A stretch of 64,000 bases of DNA from Haemonchus contortus (lineage: Eukaryota > Nematoda > Chromadorea > Rhabditida > Trichostrongylidae), in the NCBI GenBank assembly GCA_000469685.2, contig LS997566.1, positions 18,667,545 through 18,731,544 of the forward strand. Reading direction: 5' to 3'. Shown here in pieces: positions 9,822 through 19,830 of the stretch (the first letter of the stretch is position 1; each line of letters opens with the position of its first letter). The notes below the pieces were generated by a model that searched no databases, was not told where the DNA came from, and saw only the letters and a list, made by a program, of their open reading frames with translations. The position numbers were made by a program, and so were the translations under genes.

Positions 9822-11760
9822 ATAGAGAACGTATCTCTGGATATGAAAGAGGACATAAACGAGGACTACGACTACCTTCTGAACGCTCTCTCTACTCCTG
9901 CTTCGTAATCGCGCATTATGGCTCCTAACCACAACTCTCGTAGAATATCTGATGCCACACGAAGTCTTCTTGCTAAGAGAAGGCAAATGGACCGGGAAAA
10001 CAATCATGTTGAATACACACTACTGAATCGGCTCTGTAGGCAAAGACTTGCCGAAGATCTCGAAAATTTCTCCCGTCTATTAGAAGCTGCGTCCAACAGG
10101 CGCAGTGTAAAAAAGACAAAACGAGAGCTGGCGCAGTACCGCTTGACGATTTCTCGCTTGAAAGGCCTGGATGGTTCCAGAACTACGTCTCGACCAAAAA
10201 TGAAATCGATTTCGACGAATTTCTATTCGATTCTCTTCGAATCTGACCACGACATTTCCACTGAACAGATACCTATCGGAGAAATGGTGCCATCATTTTT
10301 ACCGTTAGAAGTTCGTCACGCAATCGAAACAATGCCAAAAGGAAAAGCCGCTGGAGCTGACGGGTTATCCTTGGAGGCCCTACAAGCATGCAGTCATAAA
10401 ATTTACTGTGCTTCAGCCCAACGCTTCACTCGCTACGTCAATGACTTCAAGTCAAGTACCAGACGCATGGAGAAAATCCAAGACAATTCTGCTGTTCAAA
10501 ACGGGAGACAAAGAAGACTTGGACAACTACCGACCAATTACGCTCCTTCCGGCGATATACAAAGTATTTACACGGTGCCTCTTCGCTTGAATAAGGACGC
10601 AACTTGATGAAGCCCATCCGGTCGAACAGGCAGGATTCTGGCGGAAGTCCAGCACATTAGACCACATCATTACTTGCTGTCGAATTATTGAAACTGCTCG
10701 AGAATACCATGAACCGCTGATACTAACATTCATCGACTATCGGAAAGCATCCGATTAAATAGAACGAGAAAAGATATGGTCGGCTCTTAACGAACAAGGT
10801 ATCGATCCTCGTCACACGAAAACCTCAAAGGAATGCTACTCAGGATGTGTAACAGTGTTCCGGCCGTTCTTCCGCGACCTAGAGTTGACTGTGGAAAAAG
10901 GAGTCTACTAAGGGGACCCTATCTCCCCAAATCTTTTCGCTACATGCCTCGAATACACTATACGTCACTGGGCAAGGGATTCCAAAAGAGTCAAAATCGA
11001 CGGAAGGTATTGGAGTCACCTGAGATTTGCGGACGACATAGTTCTCATTTCAAGAATATCGGATCAAGCTTCTCAAATGTTGAATGACCTACATACAGCT
11101 GATATCAAGGCCGGTTTGAAAATCAACATGAAGAAAACGAAATGCATGAGGAACGAATACTCAGATCGCAATCCTGTTTACCTTCAAGGAGAACCCTTAG
11201 AGGATGTCGATGAATACGTGTACCATGGCCGACTTTTTAACATGAAAAATGACCTGAAGAGCGAATTGATGAGAAGGAAAAAAGCCGGCTGGGCTGCGTA
11301 TAATTCGATCAGTAACGTAATTGAACATACTAGGGACGACGAATTGCGAGCAACCCTGTTTAACTCCACGGTGCTACCAGCCCTGAGCTGCGCAAGCGAA
11401 ACATGGTCTCTGACGAAAAATTTGGAAAACCAGCTACGAAGGATGCAAATGTCCCTCGAACGTCGGATGGTCGGGATAACCTTGCACCAACAGCGGCTCA
11501 ACAGGCTGCACAACGAAAACATACGTTCGTTGTCTAACGTTCGCGACATTATTCTGCACATCGACAAAGCAAAACACACCTTTGCTGGACATCTGATAAG
11601 GCGCGATGACGGTCGTTGGAGTACAACAAGTGTGTGCTGGGAACCACGCGAAAAGAAACGCTTCGTGGTCAACCTCCTCTACGATGGCAAGACTCTCTTG
11701 CTCACAGAAACAATATCTGCGATTCCAATTCAATTAAGGTATAAGTCCACTAGACGACAT
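9822..11760 (+). pseudogene. RTE reverse transcriptase (degenerate)
   Basis: Motifs in order: MPKGKAAGADGLSLEALQAC, then NYRPITLLPAIYKVFTRCL, GFWRKSSTLDHI, then FADDIVLIS at 11026-11052 (catalytic FADD), KINMKKTKCM, and the C-terminal STVLPALSCASETWSLTK with RRMQMSLERRMVGIT and AGHLIRRDDGRW. Stops occur in the palm (near 10756 and 10910) and the frame changes several times, so no active enzyme can be made. The longest intact piece is 11077-11700. Confidence 0.88.
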
Positions 11761-11830
11761 TGGCTCAAGATAGAAAATCGCGGAAAAGAAGTTGGGACCG
11801 GCGCGCGAACAATCGCAGCTGATAACGGGT

Positions 11831-11862
11831 CGCCAAGTAAGCCAAGTAATCCAAGTAATCTG
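11831..11862 (+). repeat. RTE 3' tail of short tandem units
   Basis: Three imperfect units of CCAAGTAA(T/G) follow each other just before the Gypsy RNase H resumes. Short tandem repeats at the 3' end, without poly(A), are typical of RTE elements. Confidence 0.7.
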
Positions 11863-11877
11863 GATGAAACAGAGAAA

Positions 11878-12200
11878 GCTGTTTACCATGCTAGCCATTC
11901 GCTCACCGAGGCAGAGAAGAACTACGGACAAATAGAAAAAGGAAGGCCTTGCACTCGTCTATGCGTGTCAAAAATTTCATCGATACATCTACGGACGCCA
12001 CTTTATCCTCCTCACAGACCACAAACCACTCTCAGCCATATTCGGATCTAAGGAAAGAGTACCTGCCTACTCCGCCAACCGTCTACAGCGCTGGAGACTA
12101 ACACTACTTGCTTATAATTTCGTCATAGAATACCGAAGCACGAACAACTTTAGACAAGCAGACGCACTCTCCCGTCTCATCGCAACCCATTCACCACAGG
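11878..12200 (+). pseudogene. Remainder of the Gypsy RNase H
   Basis: AVYHASHSLTEAEKNYGQIE is followed, after a frame change, by YGRHFILLTDHKPLSAIFGS, RLQRWRLTLLAYNFVIEY and QADALSRLI. TDHKPL and DALSR are standard Gypsy RNase H / connection signatures. It continues the domain interrupted at 8643. Confidence 0.85.
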
Positions 12201-12479
12201 GAGAAGATGTCATAATGGCGAGAATCGCTCGCGACATGAACGACATCTTTCACAAAAACGTCAACCGCTTACCGGTCACAGCCAAAAATGTTGCCCGCAC
12301 TACAGCTGAAGAGACACTCTACGACAAGTACACGTTCAAATCGCCCACAACAATTGGCCAAAGAAACCATAATCGGCAATCGCTAGTTACGCTCATTGGC
12401 GAAATGATCTGCCGACTCAACAAGGATGTCTACTCTTCGGAAGCCGCATCATCATTCCCAGATCCCTTCAGCCACAGAC

Positions 12480-13564
12480 CCTGAAAATGCTTCACGAAGG
12501 ACATCCGGGAATTAGCTGAATGAAATTCCTAGCCCCAAGCTACGTATTCTGGACGAGGATCAACGAAGACTTGGAAAAATTGGTCCGCACCTGTACCGAT
12601 TGCCAGAAAGCCGCCAAGTCACCAGTCAAAAACACGCTCTGCTCGTGGCCCGTCCAGACTCACCATGGACTCGGATTCACATAGACTTTGCCGGTCCACA
12701 TGAAGGAATCTCTTACCTCGTAATCGTCGACGTCTTCTCCAAATGGCCCGAAGTTATTCTTATAACATCCGCGACCACTACCGCAACCCTGAGAGAGCTC
12801 AACCGCCTCTTCGCCCAGTTCGGATTCCTTCACGTCATTGTTTCCGATAATGGATCTCAATTCACTCCGGCCGAGTTCCAGAATTTCTGCCGTCACAGAG
12901 GAATCGAACACGTCCGATCACCCCCGTTCCATCCTCAGTCCAATGGGCGAGTCGAATGATTCGTGAACACCTCCAAGCGATCTCTTCTGAAGATCAAGAA
13001 TCACGGTCCAACCCTTGATGCCCTCCGTACATTTCTGTTCACCCACAGAAACACACCCTGCACTGCATCCCCTAACGGACGCTGTCCTGCAGAAAACTTT
13101 TTGGGAAGACGCCTACGTAACGCACTAGATCTGTTAAAAGCTAGTGATCTGCAGAAACGTAGAGAAACTACCAAATGGAAGCTTAGTTCAACTGCCGACA
13201 CGGAGCTAAACCTAGAAGATTTGAGCCAAATGATCTAGTCTATGCACGAGACTTCCGTTCCAATCAACGCACGTGGATTCCAGGACGCATTATACGCCGC
13301 CATGGACGCGCTCTCTACGATGTGTCTGTTCAAAGAGCCTTATGGAAACGGCACATAAATCAACTAATCCCATTTGTTTCGCCTGAAGCAGTACCTGAAC
13401 TGAACAACGCTTTGGATGTGCCATTGGAACCGTCACTGAGTACACCTACCGTGACATCGCCGACTTCAGGGGATACCGCTGCTGCTCCAACGACAACAGT
13501 TACAGCAAGATCATCACAGCCAACGTCGCCTACCTCCGGATATCGTCGATCTATCAGCATTTGA
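12480..13564 (+). pseudogene. Integrase of the Gypsy element (one stop after the catalytic Glu)
   Basis: HEGHPGIS and CTDCQ supply the HHCC zinc-binding part. The catalytic core has Asp in HIDFAGP (12684), Asp in SDNGSQFTP (12846) and Glu in NGRVE (12954); the last two are 36 codons apart, as expected for D-35-E. TGA at 12957-12959 follows the Glu immediately. The C-terminal part (YRNTP-type motif seen as THRNTPCTASPNGRCPAENF, then WIPGRI and WKRHINQL) ends in a Ser/Thr/Pro-rich tail near 13560. Confidence 0.88.
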
Positions 13565-13625
13565 CGCCCTCCTGATTTCCTCCAGATTGAACCTTACGCC
13601 AAGTCGTACCGCGGACGTCAATCTT

Positions 13626-13635
13626 AGGGGGGAGG
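13626..13635 (+). promoter_or_regulatory. Polypurine tract
   Basis: AGGGGGGAGG lies directly before the 3' LTR and would prime plus-strand DNA synthesis. Confidence 0.8.
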
Positions 13636-13834
13636 TGCTGGGGCAGGCCGAATGCACTATACCTTCCTCATAAAAAGAACTACAGTATATTTGTGTTCAC
13701 TGTAAGAGTGATAGTACATCACGATCACGTAAACACATTGCCTATATAGACTCTCATGAGTATGTTCGCATTCACTTTTCTCTCGTCTCATGCCTTCGAA
13801 TAAAGCTTCCACTCAACACGACGAGGACGTAACA
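13636..13834 (+). repeat. 3' LTR
   Basis: This 199-bp copy runs from TGCTGGGG to AACA, with canonical TG...CA ends and AATAAA at 13799-13804. TTATG (13835-13839) follows as the right target duplication. Confidence 0.92.
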
Positions 13835-13839
13835 TTATG
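13835..13839. repeat. Target-site duplication, right copy (TTATG)
   Basis: Identical to 6082-6086. Confidence 0.85.
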
Positions 13840-13927
13840 TCTACCCGACCAAACTCCTCAACTGTCCTTCGGGAATTCGAAAATTGAGAATTCATCACGC
13901 AAATGCAAGTTGGGCACTTACCCTATA

Positions 13928-15030
13928 CTAAGCCGGTCCTTCTTCCCGCATGTTCATTTTTAGCTTGGTGACCTGGATCCAGGATGCCTCGAGGGTTTTT
14001 CGTGTGGTGCTTGACTTGATCTTGCCCTCTACGTGCTCCTTGATGCGTACGCATAGCGGTCTTGATGTTTCACCGATATATACCTGTCCACAACTGCAAC
14101 ATGTGATCTTGTAGACCTCCACTGCGTTTGTAGAGTCGCCTTCCTCCTCAGGCACTCCCTTATGGAAGTGCTAACCTCATCAGAGACGAATGGTACAATG
14201 AACGGAAATTAGCCGCTCAGTAAGGTACCGGGTTCTGTTGCTAGTGACGCATTTCTTTTCTTGTGGGAGGTCGAAGAATGTACGTAGCCATTGAGCGCAG
14301 CCATTTCGTGCGCCGCGGTTGTAGAGTCGCCTTCCTTCTCAGGCACTCCCTTATGGAAGTGCTAACCTCATCAGAGACGAATGGTACAATGAACGGAAAT
14401 TAGCCGCTCAGTAAGGTACCGGGTTCTGTTGCTAGTGACTGCATTTCTTTTCTTGTTGGAGGTCGAAGAATATACGCAGCCATTGAGCGCAGCCATTTTG
14501 TGCGCCATCTTCACTGATTCATTACGCTCATCTTCTCCGCTGCAGACACTGGCTGCTGTAGGAACATATTCCTTAGAACGGCCTGATTGGTCTGAAAATG
14601 ATGAGCCAACTGGCAGTGCACGATTATATTCTCGTTGCTGGGCTTCCTGTACCATTTCGTTGGGAGCATCCCGCTGTGCAGCCTCACTTGACATTCAGAA
14701 ATGGAAGCCACACGAACGTTCTCGTGTCAGTTGGATGTGCTCGGATTGATTGTTAAGTGGGTCAAAACACGTGTCCATCTGTTCTTGCGTCAAGCAAACT
14801 GCGAAACAGTCTGTGATCAATATAGCGGCAGTAGAGTGTGGGGAGGTGTTCCAAAACTGGCGCCTCAATTACGTACATGAAGGCTATGGTCACAATAGGC
14901 GTCAGAAACTGCCCCAAAGCTGAGCCACCAGTCTGCTCGAAATGCTCTTCCGACCACCTGAGAATGTTGCAATTGAGACATTCTTTTAAAAGCGACATCA
15001 CCTGACCAATAAGGAGTCCACGTTCGCTCA
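13928..15030 (-). pseudogene. Penelope-like element relic: reverse transcriptase then GIY-YIG endonuclease
   Basis: Read on the minus strand, 15010-14700 gives SLLKECLNCNILRWSEEHFE, GQFLTPIVTIAFMYVIEAPV and LPTLYCRYID, the palm region of Penelope-like reverse transcriptases. A small insertion after YID shifts the frame just where the second catalytic Asp is expected. TKWYRKPSNENIIVHCQ follows. At 14155-13928 the strand encodes YKITCCSCGQVYIGETSRPL with an RIKEH motif, a GIY-YIG endonuclease start. Order (RT then GIY-YIG) and sequence fit a Penelope-like element. It is broken by frameshifts and an internal 190-bp duplication. Confidence 0.75.
14128..14506. repeat. Tandem duplication of about 190 bp inside the Penelope relic
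   Basis: 14128-14314 and 14319-14506 are about 95% identical direct copies, both starting TTGTAGAGTCGCCTTCC and ending GTGCGCC, with a one-base indel (GTGACGC versus GTGACTGC). Confidence 0.92.
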
Positions 15031-15267
15031 GTAGACTCCATCGAATACAAGAAAGAGTATGGCGAATTGCGCTCAACTACTTCAGCTACTCACAATTACG
15101 CTTTTCTCTCAAGATGAAGTCAGAATTATTAGGAATGCTTTTCTATTTTTCCCCATGAACAAAAAATAAATCGCTCTGCTGGTATGCTTACGTGACTAGG
15201 CTCGTGCTTATGCAAGGAATAGTATCGTGGATAGCTTAGGCATGATCCTATAACATGCAAAAGCCAG

Positions 15268-15495
15268 ACATTCACGATGCAAAGCCACAATGCTGTTGTA
15301 TAAACCTTTTGCGAAATTTTCAAATCATGGGTATAAGGGCGAGTGTGATTGCCTCCTTCTAATGATTTAAACGAAAAATCATTCGTTGCTGAACAATCAC
15401 TAACACAACAGCTCATGGTAAACTAGAAGAGGAAGTTAAATACGGAGCGCTTTCAAAAGGGGCGATACCTGCCAGATGAAACTACGAGTCAATTA
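15268..15495. other. Segment present only in array unit 1
   Basis: Units 2 to 4 jump directly from AAAAGCCAGT to CCTAACGATT, while unit 1 has about 229 bp between these points. Nothing recognisable is encoded. The shorter form may be the derived one, made before the unit was amplified. Confidence 0.85.
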
Positions 15496-15690
15496 CCTAA
15501 CGATTTTTCTGGAACATACTGGGACCTGGCAAAAAAGATAACAGGCTGCGAATTGAAGAGTGATCAAGTCTTCAGAATGGGCGGGATGCACGCAAAGACG
15601 AGCGGAGCTCAAACTAAGAGTTCATAGCTTCGTTGAAATTATCTTTGTTGTCAGCCTTATGTGAGCGTACTCCAGTTCTATTATTGAAAA

Positions 15691-15696
15691 TTTATT
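15691..15696 (-). terminator. Poly(A) signal of CAP gene 1
   Basis: AATAAA on the minus strand starts 9 bases after the TGA stop. The same hexamer recurs at 20826-20831, 25961-25966 and 31096-31101 behind the other three genes. Confidence 0.65.
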
Positions 15697-15704
15697 GCCA
15701 GTGT

Positions 15705-18022
15705 TCATGGAGCAACGCAAAGCGCCTCATCTCTGCTACAGGTGCAGCCGGGGCACTGACAGTCGGCGTCTTTCGTACAGGGATCTCCTACGTCATAGAT
15801 AGCCTCGCCAGGCAGGTCTCCTCTGAAAAAAAAATTAAGAGAAGCTGTACCGAGGTAAGATCACTAATGTGTAATATTCTGAATGTTCTTACCCGGGATT
15901 GTATTCACACACCACAACCGTCCATGAGCTCCAACAAGGTACAACTACACAACCAATTCTGTCGCTCGATTGCCACGCTAACTGAAGCAACAACACTGAC
16001 AATTTATCTTGCTGTTGTAAGAGTTGTTCCCACCTGACTGTATTTACTTAAAGTCGTGTAAACGTTCATCGTGAAGACGTTATTCTCAGGTACGCCATAT
16101 TTTTGTAAATCACCGAACCAGGCTGCGACGGCCTGAAATGAGAATGATAAGGTTTTCCTAGAAGGATGCAGTTGGCCACGATATATCAACCTCAGCTGCA
16201 GCCTCTGTCTTGTTATTAGCCTTGGACGACATCATGTGCATGTTATTCCCCCATCGCTTTAACATCGCAGCAGTGTTGAGTCCAAATGTGCAAGTCTTGG
16301 ACCATTCCATTGCATTTGCTTCAACATCGCAATCGTAGTTCTATAACAAGTGACTTGAGAATAAATAACGACACACTTTGTTCATTATATCACCAGCAGG
16401 TGGAAAATCAGAGAAAGGTTGAATTGTGAGTCTCGAAGGTGCTACTGTATAGAGGGCTGATGTAATACTATAGCATACCACTTTCATCATTCTGGCAGCC
16501 TTTGGGGCGAATTGTCCAGGTTTACCCTTGGCTTGCCCTTTAGCAATGAGCGATCTAGACAGTCCCTAATTATCATACGATTCTCACAGCTTATTTGCTC
16601 ATCGAAAATTACCGGTATTCATTATGTTTGTCGACAAACATCTTCCTAGCTTCGTCAGTCATTCCATTGTTAAGTTCAGGGCACGACCCAGCTAAAAGAT
16701 TGTCTCGTTGTTACAAAAACTCGAAGCGGGAGCCATTTGTGAAACAAGCGGATATATAATTTACCATTAGGTACCCCAACGGTTGTTGTTGTAGTTGGCT
16801 TCGGTGTTGTGGTTGAAGTGGTAGTAGGTGGAAGGGGAGTGTATTCTGGCGGAATGCAAAGGGCCTCTTCTTGGCTGCAAACGCAACCAGCACATTTGCA
16901 GTCGGCGTCAGTTGTGCATGGATCTCCCATCTCGTAGACCACCCAATAAGCATTATCACCACTGTAATTCAATTTTCGGAAAAAAGCTGAAATGAAAGAA
17001 GAGAGCTACTGAAGCTTATTGGCTCACCCAGGGTTATAGTTGCATCCTGCGATTGTCCATGGCCATGGCTTGTTTATTGTGCAATAATTAATTGCGCAAC
17101 CAATTTTGTAGGTCCATTGCCAGACCACCCGCAATGAAAGACTGTTAGTACAAACTCATTCCGCTGCAGCGGATTCTTCTATTACCTGCATGTAGTGACC
17201 AGTTTTGTGTTCATCTGGCGCGACTACGATATTGTTCTCTGGAACACCAAAAACCTGTAACTCCTGCCACCATGATATGACGGCCTGCAATTGTATGACA
17301 GCAATTGTATGACATCGTTTTCGAGTAGGACGCACCTCAGCTCGAAATTCTTACCGTTTCTGCAATTGACGGCCAGGTGAAATTGTAGTATGCATCTCCC
17401 ACCATATAAATATTTTGTCCCCAGTAGTTCCTATATGCGGGTGGAGGGTGATAGAAATGACACTGCTTTGCCCATTTCATCATGTTAGCTTCCATGTCGC
17501 AATCATAACTCTATAAGAAGTCTAAGACTCTACTCTTTGTTTTTATTGCCTCACAATAACGGGCTTGAGGCAGAGTTGCAGCGATCTACCTTGTGATGAA
17601 GAATTATCATGCCTTACCACTTTTAACATTCGAGCTGCTTTTGGAGCAAATCCACCGAATGCGTTCTTAGCCTTTCCTTGAGCAGTCTGCGATCTGAAAT
17701 TTTCAGTCAGTCCGATTTTAGTTTTGCAGTTTCTCAATGCTTTACCAACCGGAGTTTATTGTGCGTATCAACGAACATATTTCTAACTTCATTTGTCATG
17801 CCATTGTCAGAAGGACAAATCACATACTTATCTGAAAAGCAGACTTTGGTAAGTTGCAGTTCAATATTAGAGAGATTTAAAAAAAATAACTGGAACGTAC
17901 CAGCCGCCCATAATGGCGCCAGAAGAACCTGAATGCGTTTAGTTGAAAATTCTATTTGCTATTATCACCAGTCTAGGAGACTACTAACTTACCAAGCAGG
18001 CAATCGTAATAGGTATTTGCAT
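15705..18022 (-). CDS. Two-domain CAP / ASP-like secreted protein, copy 1
   Basis: Fourteen exons give 1,380 nt (459 residues): 18022-17993, 17928-17901, 17831-17750, 17693-17618, 17510-17355, 17284-17186, 17128-17028, 16961-16765, 16691-16613, 16554-16479, 16340-16191, 16132-16034, 15981-15893, 15822-15705. The ATG opens a signal peptide (MQIPITIACLVLLAPLWAA). CAP domain 1 has CPSDNGMTNE, THNKLR, FAPKAARMLKV, GQNIYM, WWQEL and GHYMQVVWQ, then a Cys-rich end. A Thr/Pro linker (PPTTTSTTTPKPTTTTTV) leads to CAP domain 2 (CPELNNGMTDEARKMF, FAPKAARMMKV) with a matching Cys-rich C-terminus. NFT and NKT are possible N-glycosylation sites. Paired exons in the two domains share lengths and phases. 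Family members are secreted by parasitic nematodes and implicated in host interaction; the substrate is unknown. Exon 7 lacks an AG acceptor (see findings). Confidence 0.9.
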
Positions 18023-18063
18023 ACCTAACAATGAACTGAACGACTATAGGACCCTGCTGGTGC

Positions 18064-18070
18064 TTTTATA
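18064..18070 (-). promoter_or_regulatory. TATA-like promoter motif of CAP gene 1
   Basis: TATAAAA on the minus strand lies about 42 bases before the ATG, which leaves room for a start site with a very short leader. The same motif recurs at 23199-23205, 28334-28340 and 33471-33477. Confidence 0.5.
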
Positions 18071-19039
18071 TGCCTACTCCCATTCCATCTTTCGTGAATA
18101 TCATGGGGTTGACAGCTGGTAAAACTTTCACTTTAGATTTTTTCTAGTATTCAAATACATTGAAATCGGATTTAGGATCGAAGATAATCGCTAAATCTCT
18201 TTCTTTTCGCAGATGCTTGTTTTTTGCTCACACTCTAACTCATTAAATTTGGCACTTTTCGAGCACTGAATTTGATCAAAAGCAGTGCGGCTCAGCAACT
18301 AAGAAAATCACTCAATGATACTGGATTTCTTCAGCTACTTGTATAAGAAACAATGCAAAGTAATTCGATGTCCGTTACCCAAGAAAACTTGTCATGATTC
18401 TTTGTCTCATCTTAGGCAGTGTAGCAGGATTTATTCGAGGCTACATCTCCGAGTCTTCTCATCAAGATTTGAACTCCAACTTAGGTGCATCAATTTGTTC
18501 GGTTTTAAAACTACATGTTTCACGGAATGGCTTTTAATAACAAAATTACTCAAACAGTCAATAACTATGCCATTTTTCGCCGATTATCTTGATAGAAATT
18601 TTGTGATCGAACTATTGAATTTGATTAATAAGCAAGAGGAAACGTGCCGAATTTTACTGAACAAAACGGAAACAAAAAGCAAATATCTGTTGTCAAAGAG
18701 AAATCGATTTGGCAGTTGTTCTTTGTTTCACACCCAAAGCCAGTGTATTTGAAAAGCGAAAAAATCTTGTCTAACTAGTACATAAGAGCGGTTTCGGTCC
18801 ATGGAGGCATCCCCGTTTAGGGCTAAATATTATTGCAGTCACCTCAACTACCTTTCGTTAAGATAAGTATTACTCCATTTAACTAACTATATCTATCTTA
18901 TGAAAAAAATCATTGAACGATTGGTCTTAAGACAGTTCTGATTACATCTGGATGGCCATATGAGTGAGACTCAAGTTGTCCATTCATCTACTCTTCAACG
19001 ATAGTGATTTTGAAGATGTCCCTTATTAGCCATCTGCCT
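18071..19039. other. Spacer between the CAP gene and the divergent CAP relic
   Basis: AT-rich sequence with a 145-codon open frame at 18315-18752 (plus strand), kept in all four units with one Leu/Met difference. It shows no family motif, no signal peptide and composition like the surrounding DNA, so I treat it as a probable chance open frame. Equivalent spacers are at about 23206-24174, 28341-29309 and 33478-34446. Confidence 0.45.
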
Positions 19040-19830
19040 TAACAGGGATTGAATGACAAATGAAGGAAGGAAGATGTTTGTTGGCAGACGCAATGAGTTG
19101 TGCAGCTTGAGAAGTGCCACAATTTTGAACGTAGCATAACTATTACCAATAAAATTGTCTACGATACGGGTTAAAAAAGGAGAAGCCAAAAACAAGCTTG
19201 GTGGAAACGCTCCGTCGGCAGCTAAGATGCTGAAAATGATATCATCGGTAAGCCTTACAAGAGTCTAGCATGAAGTACTCAAGTAGTATGTGCCACTTCA
19301 TAAAGCAATGGCTTCTTGCAGAGCTATGATCGTGCAGTTGAAGTAAACATGATAGATTCGGCGAAGGACTTGAGACGACATTCGCGCACAGTTTCCATAA
19401 AGTCAGACACTATTTTGGGTAGAAATTGTACACGACGACGGCCCGCAAAGTTATCAAGACAAAGACTGCAGAAAATGTAACAGAATCAGGTCTGAAGGGG
19501 AGAGCTTCAAGAAAAGACCTCTGTACTGGGTGTGAATCTGCGCGATTCTGTGAAATAGAGATCAGAGGAAAATAGATTCATCTTAGAAGTTTTCAACCGT
19601 GACGTTGGTCACTTTATTTTGAGTGGAGTAGAGATAAACAAACAGCGATATCAGTCAGAAGAATGCATGCATTATTTTTAGTGGTTGGGCATTGGAGCGA
19701 AAAAGTCGACTGTGCGGTTGAATGGTGCAACGGCATGACATCGAATAGGTGTACTTCTGCAATGATAAAAAATTTTCTACACCACGATTTTCCTGGAGAA
19801 CTACGGCACATGGGATGAGCACATGCATTG
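19040..19830 (+). pseudogene. Decayed CAP gene in divergent orientation, unit 1
   Basis: The plus strand carries remnants of successive CAP exons: MTNEGRKMFVGRRNELC (19052-19102, preceded by an in-frame TGA), VKKGEAKNKLGGNAPSAAKM (19170-), SYDRAVEVNMIDSAKDLRRH (19322-, after CTTGCAG), VGHF (19604-) and VDCAVEWCNGMT (from 19705). They follow CAP exon order and match the motifs NGMTNE..KMF, GG.APKAAKM, SYDC and GC(A)V. The conserved Cys of SYDC is Arg here, and stops fall inside the exons, so no protein is expected. Confidence 0.75.

Larger units (their letters stand above)
8644..11862 (+). mobile_element. RTE-type non-LTR retrotransposon nested in the Gypsy RNase H
   Basis: The element has an apurinic-endonuclease-like domain, then a reverse transcriptase, then a short repeated tail (CCAAGTAAT-like units, about 11831-11859). 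This layout is typical of RTE-clade elements. On the left the Gypsy frame stops after PDGTI; on the right it resumes with AVYHASHSLTEAEKNY. Flanking words gatggaaccataaa (8630-8643) and gatgaaacagagaaa (11863-11877) look like a diverged target duplication. The 5' untranslated part is about 8644-8961. It is broken by many stops. Confidence 0.85.
6087..13834 (+). mobile_element. Ty3/Gypsy-type LTR retrotransposon, inactivated, with nested RTE
   Basis: The element is bounded by two 199-bp LTRs (13 differences, about 6.5%) and a perfect TTATG duplication. Order of parts: LTR, primer-binding-site candidate, gag, protease (LDTGAH), reverse transcriptase (YLDD), RNase H, integrase (HHCC then DDE), polypurine tract, LTR. 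That order, with integrase last, is the Gypsy order and not Copia. No chromodomain is visible. Several in-frame stops and frameshifts mean it makes no functional polyprotein. The RNase H region is split by a non-LTR element at about 8644-11862. Confidence 0.93.

Noticed and set aside
9720..10007. Minus-strand open frame over the RTE hairpin as a separate gene
   Set aside because: It is the mirror reading of the inverted repeat and repeats the same peptide words; a by-product of the hairpin.
14429..14749. 106-codon plus-strand open frame
   Set aside because: Antisense to the Penelope reverse transcriptase relic.
15633..16037. 134-codon plus-strand open frame over the end of each CAP gene
   Set aside because: It is antisense to exons 12 to 14 of the CAP gene, whose splice sites and phases are fully consistent.
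18315..18752. 145-codon open frame repeated in all four units as a possible gene
   Set aside because: It is repeated only because the whole unit is repeated. No domain, signal peptide or codon bias is visible, and it changes no faster or slower than the spacer.
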